Positions 15,490-23,837 of a stretch of DNA of 30,537 nucleotides are shown piece after piece; the stretch's first letter is position 1, and every line of letters starts with the position of its first letter. This DNA is from Methanocorpusculum sp. MCE. GTDB lineage: Archaea > Halobacteriota > Methanomicrobia > Methanomicrobiales > Methanocorpusculaceae. The notes under the pieces are model-generated. The model searched no databases, was not told the origin of the DNA, and saw only the letters and a program-made list of their open reading frames with translations. Made by a program: the position numbers and the translations under genes. Location: positions 1-30,537 of the forward strand of contig NIZU01000109.1 of NCBI GenBank assembly GCA_003315675.1, read 5' to 3'.

Positions 15490-18435
15490 TTATGTTCTCT
15501 CCCTGGCTTCGACCGCCGCGATCAGACTTCGCAAACGGATCTTAACTGCTCCCAGATTAGTGATCTCATCAATTTTGATCTGCGTATAGAGTTTGCCACC
15601 TGATTCAAGGATGTCTCTGGTCTCGTCGGTTGTGATTGCGTCGATCCCACATCCGAACGAGACGAGCTGGATCAATTCCATATCCGGCTGGGTGCAGACG
15701 TATCTGGCAGCCGAGTAAAGTCTCGACTGATAGGTCCATTGATTCAGTACTTTTCGCGGCTCCTTTTTCACGAGATGGGATATCGAGTCCTCGCTGATGA
15801 GAACAAACCCATAGGACACGGTAAGTTCGTCGATCCCATGACCGATCTCCGGGTCGATATGATAGGGTCTTCCGGCCATAACAAGGATCTTTTTCCCGTT
15901 TTCGCGGGCATATTTGAGATATTCCTCACCTTTTGTACGGATCTCAGCTTTATATTCTTTATATGCCTTGTATGCTGCACTGGCCGCCTCCTTTGTCTCA
16001 TGTGCAGGAATGCCGAACTCTCCTTTGAAGTAGACGGCGGCACGTTTGGCAAAATCTTTTGGTCTGTGCAGACCGAAGTAGGGGTTCAGGAACCTGACTT
16101 TTTCAAGTTCGGAGATGTTTGCCGCAAGAAGTTCCGGATAGTAAGCGACGACTGGACAGTTGAAATGGTTGTCTCCCGCTCCCTCATCGAAGTTGTAGGG
16201 CATGCAGGGGTAGAAGATCGTATCAACTCCTTCGTCAATCAGAGAAATAACATGTCCGTGCATGAGTTTTGCCGGGTAGCAGACCGTATCCGAGGGAATT
16301 GTGTGTTGGCCGAGCCGGTAGATGCCTCGGGACGATTCGGGAGATAACACCACTTCGAAACCGAGTTTGGTAAAAAATGCGTGCCAGAACGGGAGGTTCT
16401 CGAACATGTTGAGTCCAAAGGGTATCCCGATCTTTCCGCGGGGTCCGGGAACACTGGTGAAAGAACGCAGACGGTCATACTTCCATTTTGCCAGATTCGG
16501 AAGATCGTTTTTCTGTTTTCCAAGCGGTCGGCTGCATCTGTTTCCAGAGACGAACCGGCGTCCGTTGTCGAAGGTATTGATGGTCAGACTGCAGTGGTTC
16601 GTACAAAGTTTGCAGGTGATGGGTCTCGCCGTGTGGGTAAAATACGCAAGCTGATCCCGGTTAAGCATCCCCTGGTTCTCCGGCGCCGTATCCTTTGCAT
16701 AAAGCGCGGCGCCGTATGCCCCGGATATCCCGGCAATGACGGGTCGGGTGACCTGGCGCTTGAGTTCCTGTTCAAAACTTCGAAGAACCGCGTCATTGTT
16801 GTATGTCCCTCCCTGAACGACGATGTGTTTTCCAAGATCATCGCCACTTGCTGCGCGTATGACTTTGTAGACTGCATTTTTGACAATCGAGATGGACAGT
16901 CCGGCGGAAATATCGGCGACCGTCGCCCCGTCCCGCTGAGCCTGTTTGACCGACGAGTTCATGAAAACCGTACATCTCGATCCAAGGTTCACCGGATGTT
17001 CGACGAACAGGCCGAGTCTGGAGAATTCTCCGATTTCATAGCCGAGAGCCCGTGCGAACGTCTCGATAAACGAGCCGCATCCGGATGAACATGCCTCGTT
17101 TAAGAATATGCTGTCAACGGCCCCGTTTCGGATCTTGAAGCATTTCATATCCTGCCCGCCGATGTCGATGATGAAGTCAACGTCCGGGTTGAAGTGTTTG
17201 GCGGCCTGATAATGAGCTATCGTTTCGACCAGGCCGAGATCCATGTTGAAGGCGTTTTTGATCAGCTCTTCTCCATATCCTGTGACCGCACTTCCTTTGA
17301 TTTTGATCCTGTCTCCGGTCAACTCGTAGATCTTTTTGAGTTCCGCAAGAACGATCCCGACCGGGTTTCCCTGATTAGATCCGTAGTACGAGTAGAGAAG
17401 GCCGCAGTCTTCATCGATTAAAACGAGTTTTGTCGTCGTGCTTCCCGCATCAATGCCGAGCCAGGCATCACCAATGTAGGATGATATGTCGGTTTCCGGC
17501 GGGGCGCTGCTGTTATGCAGTCTGCAGAACTCCTCATACTCTTCCTGAGATGTGAATAGAGGGGGCATGGTGTTCGTGTGGGTTGCGTCGTCCACGCTTT
17601 CCCGAATTCTTCTCAGAACATCGCTGAACGTGATTGTGTCGTATCCGTCCGTCGAGAGTGCCGCCCCAAGCGCCGCGAAACAGTCGCCGTTTTCCGGGAA
17701 GACTGCATGCTCATTGTCGAGGCCGAGCGTCTCGGTAAACCGTTTTCTAAGACCTTTGTAATAATACAGCGGTCCTCCCAAAAACACAACTGTTTCACCA
17801 AGACTTCTCCCTTTCGTCAGTCCGGCGATCGTCTGGTCAACGACGGCCTGATAGATTGATGCCGCTACATCCTCTTTTCGTCCGCCCTGATTGAGGATCG
17901 GCTGTATGTCCGTCTTTGCAAATACGCCGCATCGTGAGGCAATCGGATAGATTTTTTCAAAATTCTGAGAGAGTTCGTCAAGTTCCTCGACGCTCACGTT
18001 CAGCAGAGTCGCCATCTGATCGATGAAAGCTCCCGTCCCTCCGGCGCAGCTCCCGTTCATCCGTTCCTCGAGACTCCCCTTAAAAAAGATGATCTTTGCA
18101 TCCTCTCCTCCGAGTTCTATCACGGAGTCTGCGTTGGGGATGTAGCTTCTGACGGCTTTTGCGGTCGCGAAAACCTCCTGAATAAACGGCAGTTCGGCAG
18201 ATTTTGCAACCCCGAGACCTGCCGAACCGGTGATCAGGATGCGAACTTCTCTTCCGTCAAGAATATCCGAAGCCCGACTCAGGAGTTCTCCCGTTTTTTC
18301 CCTTACCTTCGAAAAGTGACGTTCATATGCCCGATAAAGAATATTGTCTGCTTCATCAAGGACTATAACTTTGACGGTGGTCGAGCCGATGTCGATGCCG
18401 ATTTTCAATATCGATGTATATTTGGGCTCCGTCAT
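15490..18435 (-). CDS. Tandem BadF/HgdC-type ATPase activase with DUF2229
   Basis: This 981-residue protein contains two ASKHA ATPase domains of the BadF/BadG/HgdC type. The first starts at GIDIGSTTVK (about residue 13) with cluster-binding Cys in GSCAGGTGAF and SRCGVFAKTD. The second starts at GIDAGSTTTK (about 325) with ACSSGCGSF and SRCTVFMNSS. A CKLCTNHC cluster near 615 begins the third part, followed by a DUF2229-like region with IPSDTVCYPAKLMHGH. HgdC proteins use ATP to inject an electron into 2-hydroxyacyl-CoA dehydratases or benzoyl-CoA reductases from a bridging [4Fe-4S] cluster. The role in methanogens is not established. It is divergent from proS, with about 130 bases of shared promoter region, and pairs with the 419-residue gene downstream. 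Confidence 0.85.
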   Translation of the reverse strand: MTEPKYTSILKIGIDIGSTTVKVIVLDEADNILYRAYERHFSKVREKTGELLSRASDILDGREVRILITGSAGLGVAKSAELPFIQEVFATAKAVRSYIPNADSVIELGGEDAKIIFFKGSLEERMNGSCAGGTGAFIDQMATLLNVSVEELDELSQNFEKIYPIASRCGVFAKTDIQPILNQGGRKEDVAASIYQAVVDQTIAGLTKGRSLGETVVFLGGPLYYYKGLRKRFTETLGLDNEHAVFPENGDCFAALGAALSTDGYDTITFSDVLRRIRESVDDATHTNTMPPLFTSQEEYEEFCRLHNSSAPPETDISSYIGDAWLGIDAGSTTTKLVLIDEDCGLLYSYYGSNQGNPVGIVLAELKKIYELTGDRIKIKGSAVTGYGEELIKNAFNMDLGLVETIAHYQAAKHFNPDVDFIIDIGGQDMKCFKIRNGAVDSIFLNEACSSGCGSFIETFARALGYEIGEFSRLGLFVEHPVNLGSRCTVFMNSSVKQAQRDGATVADISAGLSISIVKNAVYKVIRAASGDDLGKHIVVQGGTYNNDAVLRSFEQELKRQVTRPVIAGISGAYGAALYAKDTAPENQGMLNRDQLAYFTHTARPITCKLCTNHCSLTINTFDNGRRFVSGNRCSRPLGKQKNDLPNLAKWKYDRLRSFTSVPGPRGKIGIPFGLNMFENLPFWHAFFTKLGFEVVLSPESSRGIYRLGQHTIPSDTVCYPAKLMHGHVISLIDEGVDTIFYPCMPYNFDEGAGDNHFNCPVVAYYPELLAANISELEKVRFLNPYFGLHRPKDFAKRAAVYFKGEFGIPAHETKEAASAAYKAYKEYKAEIRTKGEEYLKYARENGKKILVMAGRPYHIDPEIGHGIDELTVSYGFVLISEDSISHLVKKEPRKVLNQWTYQSRLYSAARYVCTQPDMELIQLVSFGCGIDAITTDETRDILESGGKLYTQIKIDEITNLGAVKIRLRSLIAAVEARERT

Positions 18436-18563
18436 TTATGTAAACAGTATTAGTCCGGCTTTTCAATATAGCTTGTGGGATATATCCTTTGGATAAACAT
18501 CTCTTGACGGAACGTGGGATTAATACTCTCAAGGACCCAATAATAACTACTTCAGGTGAATAT
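18436..18563. promoter_or_regulatory. Divergent promoter region, activase / proS
   Basis: AATATAGC (about 18466) and GATATATCC (about 18480) are TATA-like on either strand and could serve proS and the activase gene. AGGTGAA (18554-18560) sits just before ATG 18564 as the proS ribosome binding site. Which box serves which gene is uncertain. Confidence 0.4.
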
Positions 18564-19997
18564 ATGGCAGAAGAAACCGGGGCACTCCCCTCCCGTACCG
18601 ATTTTAGTGCATGGTACAACGAAGTCATCCGCCGTGCGGATATAATGGACGTCAGATATCCTGTCAAAGGACTTTATGTCTGGTATCCATTCGGATTTGC
18701 ACTCCGTAATCATACCTACACTCTTCTTAGAACGCTTCTGAATAGAGACCATGAGGAAACGCTTTTCCCCCTCCTTATCCCGGAAACCGAGTTCATGAAG
18801 GAGGCCGAACACATCAAAGGATTCGAAGACGAGGTCTACTGGGTCACCCGCGGTGGTCTCTCGCCTCTTGATGTGAAGCTTGCTCTGCGTCCAACCAGCG
18901 AGACGGCCATCTATCCGATGTATGCTCTCTGGGTGCGCTCCCATGCGGACCTTCCCTTAAAGCTCTATCAGGTCGTCAACACGTTCAGATATGAGACAAA
19001 ACACACCCGTCCTCTGATCAGGCTTCGTGAAATCACCTCTTTCATGGAGTCACACACGGTCCACACCGACTGGGAAGATGCAAATAAGCAGGTCGAGTAT
19101 GAACTGGGTCTCGCGTCAGAGTTCTACCGTGACCTTGGCGTCCCAATTATCATCTCCCGTCGTCCTGACTGGGACAAGTTCCCGGGAGCCGATTTTACGA
19201 TGGCAATTGATGCTGTTATGCCTGACGGACGAACTCTTCAGATCGGAACCGTTCACCATCTCGGAGACCACTTCTCCAAGACCTATAACATCACCTACGG
19301 AGATGGGAACGGCGAACAGAAACTCGCATCCCAGACTTGCTTTGGCATTTCCGAAAGATGCAGTGCCGCAATCATCGCAGTTCACGGTGATGACAAAGGG
19401 CTGGTTCTTCCGGCCACCGTCGCTCCGACGCAGGTTGTTATCATCCCGATCATCGTGGGAAAAAGCGGCGAAGAGATCATGGCTGCGGTGGAAAAACTCG
19501 CGAGCGAACTCAACGCTGCCGGTCTCCTTGTGAATACGGATGCACGCGATATGCGGCAGCGCGCCAAGTATTATCACTGGGAACTCCATGGGGTCCCTCT
19601 TCGCGTTGAATTCGGTCCGCCTGATCTTGACAGCTACCAGTTTGTATGTGCGAACAGACTGGGTATTAAGACCACGATTCCACGAGAAACTGCCGCCGAA
19701 TCTGTGAAGCGTCTGCTTGATGAGGCACACGATCAGATCCTCGCAAAAGCCGAAAGCCATCTGAGCAGTCATCTGAAGACCGTTGCGACAGTAGACGAGT
19801 GTAATCAGATGCTTGAAGAAAACATCGTCGTCGTTCACTGGTGCGGGGAAAAGGCCTGCGCCGATAAGCTCGAGGAGCTTACCAACTCGTCCCTTCTTGG
19901 AACGGGTGTCCGCAGCAAATATATCGTTGATGATGAAGGGCCGTGCATCGTCTGCGGCAAACCGGGAAAAACCGCACTCGTCGGCAGATCATACTAA
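18564..19997 (+). CDS. proS: Prolyl-tRNA synthetase, archaeal/eukaryotic type
   Basis: ProRS charges tRNA-Pro. This 477-residue protein starts at ATG 18564, chosen over an upstream in-frame TTG because AGGTGAA precedes it. Class II motifs are clear: RPTSETAIYPMYALW, the motif 2 region YETKHTRPLIRLREI, and motif 3 around CFGISERC with HGDDKGLVLP. The C-terminal zinc-binding extension typical of archaeal ProRS has HWCGEKAC and PCIVCGK, and the chain ends in Tyr as usual. It reads without any lesion over 1.4 kb. It is divergent from the activase pair and is followed within 50 bases by nusA, so it may head a transcription unit with nusA and hisE. Confidence 0.97.
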   Translation: MAEETGALPSRTDFSAWYNEVIRRADIMDVRYPVKGLYVWYPFGFALRNHTYTLLRTLLNRDHEETLFPLLIPETEFMKEAEHIKGFEDEVYWVTRGGLSPLDVKLALRPTSETAIYPMYALWVRSHADLPLKLYQVVNTFRYETKHTRPLIRLREITSFMESHTVHTDWEDANKQVEYELGLASEFYRDLGVPIIISRRPDWDKFPGADFTMAIDAVMPDGRTLQIGTVHHLGDHFSKTYNITYGDGNGEQKLASQTCFGISERCSAAIIAVHGDDKGLVLPATVAPTQVVIIPIIVGKSGEEIMAAVEKLASELNAAGLLVNTDARDMRQRAKYYHWELHGVPLRVEFGPPDLDSYQFVCANRLGIKTTIPRETAAESVKRLLDEAHDQILAKAESHLSSHLKTVATVDECNQMLEENIVVVHWCGEKACADKLEELTNSSLLGTGVRSKYIVDDEGPCIVCGKPGKTALVGRSY

Positions 19998-20045
19998 TAA
20001 TCACAAACTAAATTAAAACAATCCATATAAAAACAGAGGATAATC

Positions 20046-20570
20046 ATGCAAAACAATGATCAATATTCAAAACCACAAAATGATAATGCCGCAACCGGCA
20101 TGCCGATAGAGGAGATGCACGAGCTTGACCGGACTCTCGGCTTCAAAGAACGCCGCTATATAGAGGAACTTCGGATCCTGACCAAAGCCACGGCGATCGA
20201 TTGTATCATTGATGACCGGTTCGAGCGGATCATCTATGTTATCCGTCAGGGTGACATGGGGATTGCTATCGGGAAAGGCGGAGAAAACATCAAAAAGATG
20301 TCCCGTGTTCTTGGTAAACGGATCGAGATGGTCGAGTTCTATGAGGACCGTGAGGTTTTCATCGCAAATATGTTCAAACCGGCTGAAGTCGCTTCAGTTT
20401 CGTACGGCAGTCGGGATGAACCGGTGATGATCACCGTTCCGGAACGTGGAGACTTCGGTCTTGCTATCGGAAAAGGCGGGTCTACGATCGAAAAGGCCAG
20501 AATTCTGGTCCGAAGGTTTTATGGTAAAGAGGTTGGAGATATCCTCATACCGAATAGAGGCAGCGTGTGA
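20046..20570 (+). CDS. nusA: NusA-like two-KH-domain RNA-binding protein
   Basis: Archaeal NusA homologues are small proteins made of two KH domains and bind RNA in transcription termination or elongation. This one has 174 residues. Its first KH loop is GIAIGKGGENIKK (near 77) and the second GLAIGKGGSTIEKA (near 139). The TKATAIDCIIDD segment before the first KH matches the family. The N-terminal 30 residues are Asn/Gln-rich and variable. In many archaea nusA lies in the ribosomal S12/S7 operon or next to RNA polymerase genes; here it follows proS and is coupled to hisE by a GTGA overlap. GAGGA precedes the ATG. Confidence 0.88.
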   Translation: MQNNDQYSKPQNDNAATGMPIEEMHELDRTLGFKERRYIEELRILTKATAIDCIIDDRFERIIYVIRQGDMGIAIGKGGENIKKMSRVLGKRIEMVEFYEDREVFIANMFKPAEVASVSYGSRDEPVMITVPERGDFGLAIGKGGSTIEKARILVRRFYGKEVGDILIPNRGSV

Positions 20571-20881
20571 CGGATGCAAAAGTATTCGATGAGTTATGGC
20601 AGGTCATCTGCGAAAGGGCAACGTCTGAAAGTTCCGAGAAATCGTATGTGCGTCATCTCCTTTTTCATGAAAAGGGCATTGATAAATCCCTTGAAAAAGT
20701 AGGAGAGGAGGCAGTTGAATTCATTCTCGCCGCAAAGAACGGTGTTTCTGAAAAAACGGTGGGGGAAGCAGCGGATCTCATTTTTCATCTGATGGTCGCT
20801 TTAAAAGCGGCTGATGTAGACTTTGATCTCGTAGAAGAAGAGCTCGCCGTTCGTCGCGCCGGGATGCATCTTCACGATTAA
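20567..20881 (+). CDS. hisE: Phosphoribosyl-ATP pyrophosphatase
   Basis: HisE hydrolyses phosphoribosyl-ATP to phosphoribosyl-AMP in histidine synthesis. This 104-residue protein is an all-alpha NTP-PPase/MazG-like domain. It carries the metal-binding KVGEEAVEFILAAK helix (about 44-57) and the AADLIFHLMVAL helix with its acidic residue. The start is GTG 20567, sharing GTGA with the nusA stop. No other his genes are near, so the histidine genes appear scattered in this genome. The frame is intact, in contrast with the tryptophan genes. Confidence 0.93.
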   Translation: MTDAKVFDELWQVICERATSESSEKSYVRHLLFHEKGIDKSLEKVGEEAVEFILAAKNGVSEKTVGEAADLIFHLMVALKAADVDFDLVEEELAVRRAGMHLHD

Positions 20882-20952
20882 TCCGGCGAATCTGGGGTTT
20901 CTTATCGTATTCAGACGTAACTCCTATTAACCCGAACCGCCACATAATATAC

Positions 20953-21642
20953 ATGAAACTCTTAGTCAGCCCAAGTTCAATAGACGAAGCAAAGTTCTGC
21001 CTCGATGCTGACATTATTGATGTGAAGCGCCCTGCTGAAGGGTCGCTTGGCGCTAATTTTCCGTGGGTTATCCGCGAAATTAAACGTATGGCCGGTTCAA
21101 CTCCCGTTTCCGCAGCTATAGGTGATTACCGTCCGACTCCGGGGAATGCCTCCCTTGCTGCATACGGTGCTGCATGCGCCGGAGCTGATTTTGTTAAGAT
21201 TGGTTTGATGTTCAGTGATAAACACGCTGCAAAAGAAGTAATTGAAGCCGTTGTTCGTGCAGTTAAAGAGCCTTTCCCGGAAAAAAACGTTGTCATTGCC
21301 TGTTACTCGGATTATGAACGACTCGGTGCGATCAGTCCATTTGATATCTCACCGCTCGCAGCTGAATACGGCGCAGATTTCTCTATGATCGATACCGGGA
21401 TGAAGGATGGTAAAAGCACGTTCGAGTTCATGAACGAGGATTCTCTGATAAACTTCACTGATCTGAACCGATCTCTTGGTATTGGCACTGCCCTGGCCGG
21501 CTCCCTGAAGTTTGAAGATCTTTCGATTCTCAAAGAAATCAATCCGGAGATCATCGGTGTCCGCGGTATGGTTTGCGGCGGAGACAGAACAACCATGGTT
21601 CAGGAAGATCTCGTGAAAAAAGCGATTCAGATGGTAAGGTAA
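20953..21642 (+). CDS. mfnB: (5-formylfuran-3-yl)methyl phosphate synthase, methanofuran biosynthesis
   Basis: MfnB makes the furan ring precursor of methanofuran, the first C1 carrier of methanogenesis, from two molecules of glyceraldehyde 3-phosphate. The 229-residue TIM-barrel protein starts MKLLVSPSSIDEA. It has lysine 25 in IDVKRPAEGSLGA and lysine 151 in DTGMKDGKS, matching the catalytic lysines of the Methanocaldococcus enzyme in placement. AAIGDYRPTPG and VRGMVCGGDR are also family blocks. The gene is a strong indicator of a methanogen. TATTAA at 20924-20929 lies about 25 bases before the ATG, with no clear ribosome binding site, so the transcript may be leaderless. guaB begins 6 bases after its stop. 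Confidence 0.95.
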   Translation: MKLLVSPSSIDEAKFCLDADIIDVKRPAEGSLGANFPWVIREIKRMAGSTPVSAAIGDYRPTPGNASLAAYGAACAGADFVKIGLMFSDKHAAKEVIEAVVRAVKEPFPEKNVVIACYSDYERLGAISPFDISPLAAEYGADFSMIDTGMKDGKSTFEFMNEDSLINFTDLNRSLGIGTALAGSLKFEDLSILKEINPEIIGVRGMVCGGDRTTMVQEDLVKKAIQMVR

Positions 21643-21647
21643 ACAAC

Positions 21648-23117
21648 ATGTTTGGAGAAAAACTCAACATCCCTACAGCACTAACCTTCGATGACGTGCT
21701 GATTGAACCGGCAGAATCCTGGATAGAGCCAAATGATGTAGATGTTCGATCCAGATTTTCTAAAAATATTTCACTCTCCATACCCTTGGTGAGTGCGGCA
21801 ATGGATACCGTAACCGAAGCGGAAATGGCAATTTCTATGGCACGCGCCGGAGGAATCGGCGTTCTGCACAGAAACTGTACTCCTGAAGAGGAGGTTGCGT
21901 TTGTCACCCGCGTTAAGTCCGCCGACAATGTCATCGAACGTGATGTCAGATACGTGACCCCAGACACGACCATTGCTCTTGTGGCAAATCTCATGGATCG
22001 CCACTCGATTGGCGGGGTGCCTGTTGTTGGTCCGCACGGCAAACTTCTCGGCATTGTATCACGCCGGGATGTTCGCGGTCTGGTTAACAAGGTCGGGACA
22101 GAAACCGTCGAAACGATCATGACCAAAAAACCGATATCCGTGAAAGACAACATAACTGCAGATGATGCCATCAATATGATGTACACGAAAAAGGTCGAGC
22201 GTCTTCCGGTTGTTGACGACAAAGGCAGACTGACGGGTATCATCACTATGCAGGATCTGCTTGAAAAGCAGCAGTATCCGAAAGCCAACCGCGATGCAAA
22301 CGGAAAACTCCGTGTTGCCGCGGCAGTCGGACCTTTCGATATGGAGCGTGCATTAAAACTCGCAGAAGCGGGCGTCGACGCTATCGTTGTGGACTGTGCC
22401 CACGGTCATAATATGCATGTTGTCCAGGGAGTCCGGGCAATCAAAGGCGCCGTTTCATGCGATGTCATCGCGGGAAATATCGCCACCTCGAAAGCTGCAG
22501 GCGAACTTGTAGAGTTCGTTGACGGAATCAAAGTCGGCATCGGTCCGGGTTCGATCTGTACAACCCGTATTGTTGCTGGTGTCGGCGTTCCGCAGATATC
22601 TGCCATCGCCAATGTATGCGATGTCGCAGATCCGTGCGGTGTCCCGGTCATCGCAGATGGCGGCGTCAAATACAGCGGTGACGTGGCCAAGGCAATCGTG
22701 GCAGGCGCTTCGTCTGTAATGATGGGCAGTATGTTTGCCGGAACCGACGAGGCTCCGGGTAAAACGATCATCGTCAAAGGCCGGAGATACAAACAGTACC
22801 GCGGCATGGGCTCGCTTGGCGTCATGACCTCCGGAAATTCAAGCGACCGATACTTCCAGAAGAAAGGTATCGGATCGACCAAGTATGTTCCAGAAGGTGT
22901 CGAAGGGGCTACTCCATATGTCGGTTCTGTGACCGATGTCATCTATCAGACGATCGGCGGTCTGAAATCTGCGATGGGATATTCCGGAAGCAAGGATATC
23001 GAAACTATGCGGACGAATGCCAGGTTCGTCAGAATTACCTCTGCGGGACTGAAAGAGTCTCACCCGCATGATATTCTGATTACCGACGAAGCACCGAATT
23101 ATCGTACCAATCTTTGA
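21648..23117 (+). CDS. guaB: IMP dehydrogenase
   Basis: GuaB oxidises IMP to XMP, the committed step of GMP synthesis. The 489-residue protein starts at ATG 21648 (MFGEKLNIP); the longer in-frame reading extends into mfnB and is not supported. Two CBS domains lie between the barrel halves (about 95-210). The catalytic loop is GPGSICTTRIV with Cys304. DGGVKYSGD, MGSMFAGTDEAPG and YRGMGS with the mobile flap complete the set. The gene follows mfnB by 5 bases and is probably co-transcribed with it. It ends in a hairpin that overlaps the stop codon. Confidence 0.97.
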   Translation: MFGEKLNIPTALTFDDVLIEPAESWIEPNDVDVRSRFSKNISLSIPLVSAAMDTVTEAEMAISMARAGGIGVLHRNCTPEEEVAFVTRVKSADNVIERDVRYVTPDTTIALVANLMDRHSIGGVPVVGPHGKLLGIVSRRDVRGLVNKVGTETVETIMTKKPISVKDNITADDAINMMYTKKVERLPVVDDKGRLTGIITMQDLLEKQQYPKANRDANGKLRVAAAVGPFDMERALKLAEAGVDAIVVDCAHGHNMHVVQGVRAIKGAVSCDVIAGNIATSKAAGELVEFVDGIKVGIGPGSICTTRIVAGVGVPQISAIANVCDVADPCGVPVIADGGVKYSGDVAKAIVAGASSVMMGSMFAGTDEAPGKTIIVKGRRYKQYRGMGSLGVMTSGNSSDRYFQKKGIGSTKYVPEGVEGATPYVGSVTDVIYQTIGGLKSAMGYSGSKDIETMRTNARFVRITSAGLKESHPHDILITDEAPNYRTNL

Positions 23118-23161
23118 ATTGGTACTCCTGTTTTTACTCCTACATTAAAAAAAGAAAAAAA
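23104..23161. terminator. Bidirectional terminator between guaB and the HTH gene
   Basis: GTACCAAT (23104-23111) and ATTGGTAC (23118-23125) form a perfect 8-bp hairpin over the guaB stop, followed by TTTTT at 23131-23135. For the converging minus-strand gene, the A-runs 23147-23153 and 23155-23161 read as T7-C-T7, a strong archaeal terminator. Confidence 0.65.
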
Positions 23162-23166
23162 GAGTT

Positions 23167-23769
23167 TTATCCGTTTTTTCTGACAAGATATATTTCATAT
23201 GCCATCATCAGTGCCAGAATGGCGAGGGATATCACCAAAAATCCCTGCACAACATTATGGACCAGCGGCATCCATGACACGCTCTCTGCCATTGGACCTG
23301 CTGCCGCTTTGATCGTGAACACCTCTGCCGTATCGCTGGTTTGAATGGGATATCCTGCCCTGACGGTTAACCGGTTCAGCATCTGGGGGATGGCAATAAC
23401 GAGGGAACAGCCGATGGCGATCACCCCGGCCATTGTGCCGTATCTCTCCGCGATGCCTTTCAAATCGACGGTCTTTCGGGGGGCAAACACAACGACCTGA
23501 TCTTTGACCGCATAGATTTTCATCTCGCGCCCCTTCTCGCTCCACCGTGTGTTGGAGATTTCGACCAACCCTGCCGAAAGCATATTTTCCAGATGATATT
23601 TTACTGTTGTAAGGGGAAGTCCGGTCCGCTCGGCAAGAGCCGTGGCACTCTGCGGATTTCCAGTGAGTGCGTTGAATAAATCCGCAGATGTGGGAGAAGA
23701 CATCGCCTTGGCAACTTTTTGTGCCTCAAGGGAACCATGTTCCAGCACAACAACATTCTCTTCCTGCAT
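23167..23769 (-). CDS. ArsR-type winged-helix protein with two membrane segments
   Basis: This 200-residue protein has an N-terminal winged helix at about residues 20-85. SPTSADLFNALTGNPQSATALAERTGLPLTTVKYHLENMLSAGLVEI, read in parts, is the ArsR-like HTH with recognition helix LPLTTVKYHLE. Two hydrophobic helices follow: GVIAIGCSLVIAIPQML (about 115-131) and FLVISLAILALMMAYEIYLV (about 177-196). Between them is a stretch of about 45 residues, probably extracytoplasmic. This is the layout of membrane-anchored one-component regulators, which are common in Methanomicrobiales. The signal sensed and the target genes are unknown. It lies downstream of alaS on the same strand, with its own TATA-like GGTTATATCC about 50 bases before the ATG. 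Confidence 0.82.
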   Translation of the reverse strand: MQEENVVVLEHGSLEAQKVAKAMSSPTSADLFNALTGNPQSATALAERTGLPLTTVKYHLENMLSAGLVEISNTRWSEKGREMKIYAVKDQVVVFAPRKTVDLKGIAERYGTMAGVIAIGCSLVIAIPQMLNRLTVRAGYPIQTSDTAEVFTIKAAAGPMAESVSWMPLVHNVVQGFLVISLAILALMMAYEIYLVRKNG

Positions 23770-23837
23770 GATATGTACTCTACTTGTATGGATGCGAGTG
23801 GATATAACCCTCTCATAAACTGCGAAAAAAGTGGTAG

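Noticed and set aside
14229..18435. Broken activase gene (split of a 1400-residue protein by a stop)
   Set aside because: The second part has its own ATG one base after the stop and a GGGAGAG-like site upstream, and both parts are complete domains, so a natural two-gene arrangement is more likely.
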